This document shows positions 54,420-62,300 of a stretch of 64,000 nt of DNA, one piece after another. A program made the position numbers and the translations under genes. Position 1 is the stretch's first letter. The number at the start of each line of letters is the position of its first letter. The stretch spans positions 434,001 through 498,000 of the forward strand of contig JADBYT010000002.1 of the NCBI GenBank assembly GCA_020402865.1. Direction: 5' to 3'. This DNA is from Bacteroidota bacterium (GTDB taxonomy: Bacteria > Bacteroidota > Bacteroidia > Palsa-965). The notes beneath the pieces are model-generated. The model was not told the origin of the DNA. It saw only the letters and a program-made list of their open reading frames with translations, and did no database searches.

Positions 54420-55394
54420 ATGAACAAAGGACCTGTTTCGCAATTCATCGAACACCATTACCGCCACTTTAACGCAGCCGCATTGAAAGATGCTGCCAAA
54501 GGGTATGAAACTCATCTGCTTGAGGGCGGAAAAATGATGGTTACGCTTGCCGGTGCCATGAGTACAGCCGAACTGGGTGTATCACTGGCCGAAATGATCC
54601 GTCAGGACAAAGTGCAAATTATTTCCTGCACAGGCGCTAACCTCGAAGAAGATCTTATGAATCTGGTAGCTCACTCGCACTACCGCCGTATTCCCAACTA
54701 CCGTGATCTTACCCCGCAGGAAGAATGGGATCTGCTCGAAAAAGGTCTCAACCGCGTTACTGATACCTGCATTCCCGAAGAAGAAGCGTTCCGCCGCCTT
54801 CAGAAACACATTTATGAACTCTGGAAAAAAGCCGATACCAACGGCGAACGTTATTTCCCGCACGAGTTCATGTTTCAGATGATTAACAGCGGTGTGCTGA
54901 AACAGTACTACGAAATTGATCCAAAAGACAGCTGGATGGTGGCTGCTGCTGAGAAAAACCTGCCCATCATTGTGGGTGGCTGGGAAGATTCAACCATGGG
55001 CAACATCTTCGCTTCTTACGTAATTAAAAACGACGTAAAAGCTACGACCATGAAAAGCGGTATCGAATACATGGTATGGCTCAGCGACTGGTACCGCCAG
55101 AATTCAGGTGGCAAAGGCGTGGGCTTTTTCCAGATTGGCGGCGGTATTGCCGGTGATTTTCCCATCTGCGTGGTGCCCATGATGTATCAGGATCTCGAAT
55201 GGCATGATGTACCGTTCTGGTCCTATTTCTGTCAGATTTCCGATTCCACCACCAGCTACGGCTCATACTCCGGCGCCGTGCCCAACGAAAAAATTACCTG
55301 GGGTAAACTCGATATTCATACACCCAAATACATTGTGGAGTCGGACGCTACGATTGTGGCGCCGCTCATCTTTGCATGGATTCTGGGCTGGTAA
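54420..55394 (+). CDS. Deoxyhypusine synthase family protein (bacterial, possibly homospermidine synthase)
   Basis: A 324-residue cytoplasmic protein of the deoxyhypusine synthase fold. TLAGAMSTAELGVSLAEMI, IISCTGANLEEDLMN, IIVGGWEDSTMGN and GFFQIGGGIAGDFPIC form the NAD and spermidine pocket. The active-site Lys is K296 in ITWGKLDIHTPKY, the counterpart of the eukaryotic catalytic Lys. Bacteria lack the eIF5A substrate, so this is probably either a homospermidine-forming enzyme or one of unknown protein target. Near-family length; monocistronic with its own promoter and terminator. Confidence 0.9.
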   Translation: MNKGPVSQFIEHHYRHFNAAALKDAAKGYETHLLEGGKMMVTLAGAMSTAELGVSLAEMIRQDKVQIISCTGANLEEDLMNLVAHSHYRRIPNYRDLTPQEEWDLLEKGLNRVTDTCIPEEEAFRRLQKHIYELWKKADTNGERYFPHEFMFQMINSGVLKQYYEIDPKDSWMVAAAEKNLPIIVGGWEDSTMGNIFASYVIKNDVKATTMKSGIEYMVWLSDWYRQNSGGKGVGFFQIGGGIAGDFPICVVPMMYQDLEWHDVPFWSYFCQISDSTTSYGSYSGAVPNEKITWGKLDIHTPKYIVESDATIVAPLIFAWILGW

Positions 55395-55411
55395 TCGTTT
55401 ACCTTATACAA

Positions 55412-55456
55412 ACAAAAGAGGCAGACCTTTTCGGGATCTGCCTCTTGCTTTTTTGT
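55412..55456. terminator. Bidirectional terminator
   Basis: AAGAGGCAGA/TCTGCCTCTT 10-bp stem followed by GCTTTTTTG on the plus strand; the T-rich partner on the minus strand serves the convergent gene. Confidence 0.8.
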
Positions 55457-55463
55457 ACCACCG

Positions 55464-58400
55464 TTATTTCACCATGAGCAACTGATGCTGCATGGTGCGG
55501 CTGCCAGTAATGCGGCAGGTGTAAACCCCGGCCGCAAGTTCGGGCAGTTGAATGGTTTCATTGCCTTTGTACACGCCACGGTGAGCCATCCGCCCTTCGG
55601 GCGAGAACACTTCAATGGTGTAGGTTTCGTTCGGGTCGGCAGAAAGTACCACGCAGTTTCCGGGCATTACCGGGTTGGGATAAAGCGCCGCCTTGCCGTA
55701 GGCGGGAGGTGTAACCACTGCGGTGGTAAACGAAAGGTTTATATTATCGACATAAATGGCCTGCCCGAAGTAGCCGCGGTTGCGAACGGCAATGAGTAAG
55801 TCGGCATTGTTCGTCCATGCGGCAAGATTGATCGTATCCGTGCGCCACTGTGAGGCGGTTGGCACAAATGTATTTGCCTGAAGCTGCGGTGCCGTAGAAA
55901 GCTGCACACCGCCTTTGAAATACACCGATGTAAATGTATTTCCGCAATCGGTTGATACAAGTACTTCAAGACTGTCCATATATTGCCCGCCGTAGGGTGC
56001 GTAGGCCACATCAAAAGTCATGAAATCGCCGGGCTGCTGGGTCATGTCCACACGTATGCGCATATCGGCAAACTGGCCCTGGGCATCGAAATTATAATTG
56101 TCGAATATGGCCGATTGTGTACTGTTTCCGAAACCACCGGCAGCCGTGCTCAGCGACCATTGCCCGGCCGAGGGAGCTTCGGCCTCCTGCCACCAGCCTG
56201 CGGGCGGGAATGTGCCCTGGTAGCTTTCGCTGAGCAGGGTGTTTTGCTGATAGGCACTTACCGTAATTACCAGCGTGCCGCTGTCGGTTTGTCCGGCACT
56301 GTCTGTTACGGTAAGTGTTACCGTGTATGTGCCGGCTGCGGCATACATTACCGCCGGATTACGTTGTGATGATGTGGCCGGACTTCCCCCGGGGAAACTC
56401 CATTGCCATGAAGCACCTGCATGGTTAAGCACTGAATGGTCTTCGAAGTGAAAACTGTCAGACACACAGTTCATCACATAATTGAGCTTGTCAACCTGAG
56501 GCTGTGCAAGCGGCGTGGCGGGTAAATCCTGAAGCTGGTTTTCCCACACACCGCGGCCGTAGGTGGCCAGTTTTATTTTACCGTCGCGGTAAAACGGTTT
56601 TGCCGAAAGCGAGTTGCAGTACGACGGAAGTCCGGCATTGTCCACCTGCCAGGAGCCGGTGGTGTTGTTGCGGTAAAACACCGATTCGTTGGTGATGCAA
56701 TACAACCCGCCATTGGTTTGTGCAATGTAATGGAGCCAGCGAGGTTCCTGATTGTTCAGGTTATTATCGGTAATGTTTGTCCACGCAGTGCCGCCATTGG
56801 TGGTTACAAACACTTTGTTTCCGTTTGCGCCCGATGGATAGGCCAGCCAGAGCATGTTTTCGTCGGCCGGATTTTGTGTAATGAGCAAACGGTTTCTGTT
56901 TCCGCCTGCACCGGCCGAAGGAATGGTGAGTTGTGCCCAGGTTACGCCTCCGTCGGTGGTTTTCCATAGTTTGCCGCCGCCGCCGTGCTGGCAGGCATAC
57001 ATTACCTGCGGGTTGCTCCAGCAAATTTCGGTTTGAATAATTTTCTGGCTGGCATTGGTGCCAAAGGTGTGCATTAAGTTGTACGAAGCCCCGCCATCGA
57101 CCGATTTCCAGAGATTATTATCGCGGCCAATATATACAATGTTCCAGCAACGCGGGTCGAAATCCATTCGGCCCGATTCGGCGGCGAAATAGCTTTCGTT
57201 TGGCCATAAGCCCACGCTGAAACGCGATATGGGCTGGCCAATGGCGGCGGGCAGCACGGCACCGCCAATGTCGGAACTGTACACCCGTTTTCCTTCGCCC
57301 GGATTGGCATAGCCCGAAGCCGGTTCGGCACCGCCAAGCTGGAGGAATTCGTTGGCGTTGTAGTTTTCGTGCCAGGCTATGGTGCCGTTGTGGTAGAGGC
57401 CGCCTACTATTACGTCTTCGTTCCAGCCTGTGCCCAATCCCCAGAACTCCGAGCCGTGTACACCATCCATCATTACCACATTATTGGCCGTAAAAAAATC
57501 TGACGACTGGCAAATGCCGCCGTCGTTGGTAATCCAGTAGCCGGTGGGTGTGGCGCGGAAATCCTGCATATCCACATGCATTTGCAGCGGGCCGCCAATG
57601 TATCCTGCCACCGACGAAAATGTAAGGCCTCCATCGTTTGAGCGCCAGAGGTTGAGACCGCCAATGAGAATCTGATCGGCGTTGGTGTTGGAGGCCATAA
57701 TGGCGCAGTTGTAAAAGCCCTGGTGGTATGTCCAGGTTGGCGTTCCGTAGGCCAGGTTGGGGTGCGTGGCGGTGTAGGGGCCTCCGGCGGGGCCGTTGGG
57801 CAATGTCCAGGTGGTGCCGCCGTCGTTGCTGCGGTACACGCCTATGTAGCCGTAATCGTTGGGCTTCGAATCGCCGATGAGGTAGGCATATACTCTCAGC
57901 GGATCGGCGGGCGTAACGGCCAGCCTTGCACCCATATCCTGCCGCGCCGGATTGGTTGAACTGTACCAGCCTGTCGATTGTATGGTGTATGTGGCACCGC
58001 CGTCGGAAGAGCGGAAGAACTCGCACATTTGCTGGGCCGGATTGTTTTTAAGCACATACACAATTGTGTTGCTTCCCGGCCTGAATTTTATGTCGTAGCA
58101 GGCGGTGGTATAAACGGCAGTCCAGCTTCCTCCGCCGTTGGTGGAACGGTACAGGCCCTGCGAGCAGGCGGCCATTACTATTTGTGAGTTTTGCGGGTGT
58201 ACCACAATTTCGTTTACGCCAAGGTTGTTGAGCGAAAACGATTGCGTCCAGGTAAGGCCGCCGTCGGTAGTTTTCAGAATTACATGGTTGGCACCGGCAT
58301 ATACAATGTTGGCATTTGCAGGGTCAATGGTAATGGCTGCAATGCCACCCAGCGGGCCAATGGCAGGTGTAACCAGCGACCAGTTTGCGCCGCCGTTGAG

Positions 58401-58883
58401 GCTTTTGTAAATCTCACCCGGTTCGGTGCCGCAGTAAAGTGTGCCCGGTTGCGAGAGGCTTTGGGCAATGCTATATACATTGGTTTGATCGCCCGAACGC
58501 GAGCCGTTTTCTTCCATTACTTTTTCGGCACCCACCAGAGTCCAGGTGCTTCGGCTGCGTGTATTGGACGTGGGCTGAAGCCATGCCGCGGTGCGCGCAA
58601 AATCGGGCGGCTGAATGTAACCCTGGTTATCGGTATGGTTGGCCGCTTTCAGCCGCCAGATACGGTAATACTGGGTGTGGTAATCTTTTTCAAACGGATG
58701 GGCGGAATACCAGGCATTGTAAAGACTGTCCACTTCATACACATTCGGATTACTACCGTACATGGCCTGCGCCCAGGGGGGCAGCGTTTGAATTACGGCG
58801 GGAGAAGGCGGATAAATTTCCTGCGCATTTACCATGCCAGCCAGCAGCAGGTATAATGCAATAGTCGGGAAGCGTGTTTTCAT
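55464..58883 (-). CDS. Giant secreted VPS10/sialidase-like beta-propeller protein with PKD and T9SS sorting domain
   Basis: A 1139-residue secreted protein (signal peptide MKTRFPTIALYLLLAGMVNAQ). Residues about 105-760 carry repeated S/T-x-D/N-G-G-x-(S/T)W Asp-box-like motifs (SLNGGANWS, TTDGGLTWTQS, STNGGGSWTAV, SSDGGATYTI, SNDGGTTWTLP, TTDGGVTWAQL, TTNGGTAWTN), typical of sialidase/VPS10-type propellers. A PKD domain (about 800-885) and a concanavalin/choice-of-anchor J-like module follow. The tail ALYPNPVMPGNCVVL is a T9SS type A domain. No glycosidase catalytic residues are clear, so a binding or scaffold role is as likely as hydrolysis. Confidence 0.85.
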   Translation of the reverse strand: MKTRFPTIALYLLLAGMVNAQEIYPPSPAVIQTLPPWAQAMYGSNPNVYEVDSLYNAWYSAHPFEKDYHTQYYRIWRLKAANHTDNQGYIQPPDFARTAAWLQPTSNTRSRSTWTLVGAEKVMEENGSRSGDQTNVYSIAQSLSQPGTLYCGTEPGEIYKSLNGGANWSLVTPAIGPLGGIAAITIDPANANIVYAGANHVILKTTDGGLTWTQSFSLNNLGVNEIVVHPQNSQIVMAACSQGLYRSTNGGGSWTAVYTTACYDIKFRPGSNTIVYVLKNNPAQQMCEFFRSSDGGATYTIQSTGWYSSTNPARQDMGARLAVTPADPLRVYAYLIGDSKPNDYGYIGVYRSNDGGTTWTLPNGPAGGPYTATHPNLAYGTPTWTYHQGFYNCAIMASNTNADQILIGGLNLWRSNDGGLTFSSVAGYIGGPLQMHVDMQDFRATPTGYWITNDGGICQSSDFFTANNVVMMDGVHGSEFWGLGTGWNEDVIVGGLYHNGTIAWHENYNANEFLQLGGAEPASGYANPGEGKRVYSSDIGGAVLPAAIGQPISRFSVGLWPNESYFAAESGRMDFDPRCWNIVYIGRDNNLWKSVDGGASYNLMHTFGTNASQKIIQTEICWSNPQVMYACQHGGGGKLWKTTDGGVTWAQLTIPSAGAGGNRNRLLITQNPADENMLWLAYPSGANGNKVFVTTNGGTAWTNITDNNLNNQEPRWLHYIAQTNGGLYCITNESVFYRNNTTGSWQVDNAGLPSYCNSLSAKPFYRDGKIKLATYGRGVWENQLQDLPATPLAQPQVDKLNYVMNCVSDSFHFEDHSVLNHAGASWQWSFPGGSPATSSQRNPAVMYAAAGTYTVTLTVTDSAGQTDSGTLVITVSAYQQNTLLSESYQGTFPPAGWWQEAEAPSAGQWSLSTAAGGFGNSTQSAIFDNYNFDAQGQFADMRIRVDMTQQPGDFMTFDVAYAPYGGQYMDSLEVLVSTDCGNTFTSVYFKGGVQLSTAPQLQANTFVPTASQWRTDTINLAAWTNNADLLIAVRNRGYFGQAIYVDNINLSFTTAVVTPPAYGKAALYPNPVMPGNCVVLSADPNETYTIEVFSPEGRMAHRGVYKGNETIQLPELAAGVYTCRITGSRTMQHQLLMVK

Positions 58884-59204
58884 GAATGATGTGTGTTGTT
58901 AAGCACAATAAAGATGTGAATTTTCCGGCTAAGTGCCTGTTTTTTTTGAGATTGGTTTTGTGCTGATTTTTTGCCGGACGAGGCCCCGCTTGTGAGCGGG
59001 GGCAACCATATCGGAGATAGATACAGGCAAAAAACAACCAGGCAGGGTGTAAAATGAGCCATGACAAAGCCGAAGAGGCGCTATGGTAAACGTGTTTTTT
59101 TCTTTTTCAACATCAGGCTTCATTAACCGGCTTTTCATGAATTTCAGTGACGACAACAAGTAAAAAACCTCGTAACTTTAGGAACCGCAAAACCCGTTTG
59201 TTTT
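58884..59204. other. Intergenic region with a GC hairpin
   Basis: About 320 bases. It contains a short hairpin GCCCCGCT-TGTG-AGCGGGG near 58983-59003 and, on the plus strand, a TAACTTTA close to TAnnTTTG about 30 bases before the DinB-family gene. No gene is seen. Confidence 0.5.
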
Positions 59205-59750
59205 ATGGAAACAATAAACCTCGATCAGTTACGCTTCCCGATAGGGAAATTTATCGCCCCTGATACCATCAGTGCTGCCGATATGCAGGCATGGAAGTAC
59301 GAGCTGGCGCAGTTTCCGCGTAAAATTCAGGAAATTGTTTCCACGCTTGAGCTCCATCAGCTTGGCTGGCGCTATCGCCCCGAAGGCTGGAACATACGTC
59401 AGGTTATTCATCATTGTGCCGACAGCCACATGAATGCCTATATCCGAACCAAACTTTTGCTTACTGAAGATAATCCCACCATAAAACCGTATGCCGAAGC
59501 CCTCTGGGCCGACTTACCCGATACCACTGAAGCGCCGGTAGAATGGTCAATCATGCTGCTTGATGGTGTGCACCGCCGGTGGAGCCTGCTGTTCAACCAC
59601 CTCACAGGCGAACAGTGGAAACGCACCTACACCCATCCGCAATACGGCAAAGTGTATTCACTTGATACCGTACTTGCGCTTTACGCCTGGCATTGCCGCC
59701 ATCATCTGGCGCATATTACCCAGGCACTCAAAGCCGGCGGGACTTACTAA
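59205..59750 (+). CDS. DinB/YfiT-family bacillithiol transferase-like protein
   Basis: A 181-residue four-helix-bundle protein of the DinB superfamily. The three metal-ligand His are visible: VIHHCADSHMN in helix 2 and WHCRHHLAHI near the C-terminus. The WRYRPEGWNIRQVIHH stretch matches the YfiT branch, which in some bacteria joins bacillithiol to electrophiles such as antibiotics. Without evidence of bacillithiol here, thiol S-transferase is the safer name. Convergent with the Crp gene, five bases apart. Confidence 0.82.
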   Translation: METINLDQLRFPIGKFIAPDTISAADMQAWKYELAQFPRKIQEIVSTLELHQLGWRYRPEGWNIRQVIHHCADSHMNAYIRTKLLLTEDNPTIKPYAEALWADLPDTTEAPVEWSIMLLDGVHRRWSLLFNHLTGEQWKRTYTHPQYGKVYSLDTVLALYAWHCRHHLAHITQALKAGGTY

Positions 59751-59755
59751 GCTAT

Positions 59756-60361
59756 TTATATCTGCCCTGCAATACGTTTGCGGATACGGCTCAACGATTC
59801 AGGCTTTACGCCGATGTAGCTGGCAATGTGGTATTGCGAAACACGCTGCAAAAGCGCCGGGTGCTGATTAATCAGTGTAAGATAACGCTGCTCGGCACTT
59901 TGTGAAATCCATTCCGTATGCCGGGTTTGTTGCGCAAAAAAAGCTTCCTGCACAATACTCATCGCAACCGATTCAAAACGCGGAAATTTTTCGAAAAGCT
60001 GCCGGGCCGTTTTCTCATTGCCCGTAACCACAAGCGTACGCTCCATGCACACAAGCCCGGTAGGCGAGGGTTGTGCCGTTTCACCATCGCCGGGCGAAAG
60101 CACCCATTCTTCTTCCGCAAAAAAAGCCGTTGTCACCTCATCGTTACCGGTCAGGTAATAACTTCTTACAAGCCCTTCGAGAATGAAATACGTTTCGCGC
60201 AGCATTTCGCCGGGCGATACAAGTATGCGGCCCCGGTCAAACGTCTTAACCTGCATGCTTTCGTGAATGGCTGCTTTTTCCTCCGCAGTAAGCTCGCCGT
60301 ATTTCGAAAAATGACGGCTGAATTTTTCTTTTAGTGCTTCGGATATTGTTTCGGCTGACAT
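59756..60361 (-). CDS. Crp/Fnr family transcriptional regulator
   Basis: A 201-residue regulator. Residues about 35-120 form the cyclic-nucleotide-binding fold (FDRGRILVSPGEMLRETYFILEGLVRSYY). The C-terminal half includes a winged helix-turn-helix with QYHIASYIGVKPESLSRIRKRI as recognition region. It lacks the Fe-S Cys of Fnr and the full cAMP pocket; such members are very common in Bacteroidota with unknown ligands. Confidence 0.9.
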   Translation of the reverse strand: MSAETISEALKEKFSRHFSKYGELTAEEKAAIHESMQVKTFDRGRILVSPGEMLRETYFILEGLVRSYYLTGNDEVTTAFFAEEEWVLSPGDGETAQPSPTGLVCMERTLVVTGNEKTARQLFEKFPRFESVAMSIVQEAFFAQQTRHTEWISQSAEQRYLTLINQHPALLQRVSQYHIASYIGVKPESLSRIRKRIAGQI

Positions 60362-60824
60362 GCCTTAAAGGTAATTATTGATCGGGTTGAATTTTCAGTA
60401 ATCCAATAAACTTATTTTTAGAAGATAATTAATGGAATAATTATTATAATATTTATATGGATTTAATTTTTGTGTGTAAATACCCTTCACCAACCCGTTT
60501 GGTGAACAGGCAAGCTGTAATTTCTGAATAAATGCAAAAAACGCGTATTTGTTTAATTTATATCAACAAATAACTACACTATAAACAGAAAGATGATCTG
60601 TAAATTTTTGCCCTTTTTAAAATACCTAAAATGTTGCAATTGAGTGATTTGATGTTTTTGAAATGCCCAAAAGGTCTGTGAATTTTTGCGAATTTTTCTA
60701 TTGACAACGGCTTTTTGAGGGCAGAACTTACAGGGGAAATAATTGCTTTACGGCAATCAAAGTCTGAAGAAAAATAGACGTCAATTAATTAACCCTGTTT
60801 CCTCAATTTAAGTGTTGTCAGCAC
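60362..60824. other. AT-rich intergenic region upstream of the ATPase/DUF4157 pair
   Basis: About 460 bases, markedly AT-rich, between the Crp gene and the AAA+ gene. It must hold the Crp promoter and the ATPase promoter. A small ATTGC/GCAAT inverted repeat is present near its right end; no RNA gene or repeat is recognised. The length suggests a long or regulated leader. Confidence 0.5.
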
Positions 60825-62261
60825 ATGTACATCCACAATCACCCTTCAAACAGTCCGTTTCTTTATGAAGCGGAAGGAAAATTCACAGCCACCGCATTTG
60901 AGGCGTATAATGAATTACTGCGTACAGAAATAGACTGGCTGGTGCGGGTTATGCAGTTGCGTTTTCCGAAGCTGGATAACGGCACGTATGAATTTGCTTC
61001 CGATGCAAACTGGGAATCCCTTTCTCCGCCCGATTTACGCGATGGCAAAGGGCCGTATGCAGCTCTGGTAAATGCGCTCGAACTTGGTGCCGAGGAGCGC
61101 CTGCTGCTCATACTCACATTAGCAAGGCAAATGAGCCGGCACTCGCTCAAACACCTCACTGATATTCTGGTAAGTCATCCTGAACTGCAGGAAGAAACAG
61201 GATGTTATTTTGTGATGCCCAACCGCTCACTGGTATTTACATTAAATACAGTGCTCAGTCTTATTGGCGGCAATCATGCCGGAAAACGTGGCTTGGCGTT
61301 CGTGAAATTAGTGCCTGAAAGCAAGTTGGTGCGCGAACAGATTCTCGAATTTGAAACACCTCAGAATTACAGCATTCAATTCGGTGAAGGTGAAAAAGCG
61401 CCGGTGCTGGCCAAAGAGTATGTTACATTTCTGCTCAACGGAAAACCTCCCCGTCCTGATTTCGGCGATCATTTCCCGGCCAAACTCATCAGCACCAATC
61501 TCAGCTGGGATCATCTTGTGGTGCAGAAAGCCACGCGCAATGAAATAGACTGGGTGGTGCAATGGCTCAGCCACGGCAAGCAGTTTACCCAACGCGCCGG
61601 CGGCAAGGTAAACACCAGCTTTCCCGTGTTGTTTTACGGCCCTCCGGGCACAGGCAAAACAATGGCGGCAAAACTCATCGGCAAACAGTTTGGTAAGATG
61701 GTGTTTCGCATCGACCTCTCCATGATGGTAAGCAAATACATTGGCGAAACTGAAAAAAATCTTGCCCGCCTGTTTGACCGCGCACAGGGCAAAGACTGGA
61801 TTCTGTTCTTCGACGAGGCCGATTCGTTGTTCAGCAAACGCACACAGGTAAGCGACTCGCACGACAAGTGGGCGAACCTCGAAACAAGTTACCTCCTGCA
61901 ACGTATTGAAGAGTACGATGGCCTCTGCATCCTCGCCACCAACCTGCGCGATAATATTGATGCGGCCATGCTGCGCCGTTTTCAGTACACCATTCATTTT
62001 CCGCGTCCCACCGAAGAACTCCGCGAGCAACTCTGGAAAACGCTTTTGCCCGAAGGCTACCAGTTTGATGAACTCGACTTCCGCAAACTCCGCGTGCAGG
62101 ATTTAACCGGTGCCAACATTGCCAACGTGCTCAACCACGCCTGCCTTGCCGCCGAAGCCGACGGAAGAACCGTATTGAAGAACGCCGAAATCGTACAATT
62201 CATGGCGCTTGAACTCATGAAGGAAAGCCGCACGCTGAAATCAACCGAGCATATTAAGTAA
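60825..62261 (+). CDS. AAA+ ATPase of the contractile injection system-associated type
   Basis: A 478-residue AAA+ ATPase. An N-terminal domain (about 1-210) without recognised enzymatic motif is followed by the ATPase core (about 225-450) with Walker A GPPGTGKT (272-279), Walker B ILFFDEAD (326-333), sensor-1 ILATN and a likely Arg finger in AAMLRRFQ. The N-terminal domain plus FtsH/SpoVK-like core matches the ATPase found in eCIS loci (Afp15-like). The following gene, 39 bases away, encodes a DUF4157 protein, a common eCIS cargo/toxin class. No tail-sheath, tube or baseplate gene is in view; these would lie to the right. Confidence 0.85.
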   Translation: MYIHNHPSNSPFLYEAEGKFTATAFEAYNELLRTEIDWLVRVMQLRFPKLDNGTYEFASDANWESLSPPDLRDGKGPYAALVNALELGAEERLLLILTLARQMSRHSLKHLTDILVSHPELQEETGCYFVMPNRSLVFTLNTVLSLIGGNHAGKRGLAFVKLVPESKLVREQILEFETPQNYSIQFGEGEKAPVLAKEYVTFLLNGKPPRPDFGDHFPAKLISTNLSWDHLVVQKATRNEIDWVVQWLSHGKQFTQRAGGKVNTSFPVLFYGPPGTGKTMAAKLIGKQFGKMVFRIDLSMMVSKYIGETEKNLARLFDRAQGKDWILFFDEADSLFSKRTQVSDSHDKWANLETSYLLQRIEEYDGLCILATNLRDNIDAAMLRRFQYTIHFPRPTEELREQLWKTLLPEGYQFDELDFRKLRVQDLTGANIANVLNHACLAAEADGRTVLKNAEIVQFMALELMKESRTLKSTEHIK

Positions 62262-62300
62262 GAAGCCATCGTTAATCATTTCATTTTATCGTTTACTTGA

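Noticed and set aside
58983-59003. Third copy of the 75-80 bp intergenic element
   Set aside because: It has a GC-rich hairpin but lacks the TAGCCC start and the GCGGAAnnCGGGA-type end.
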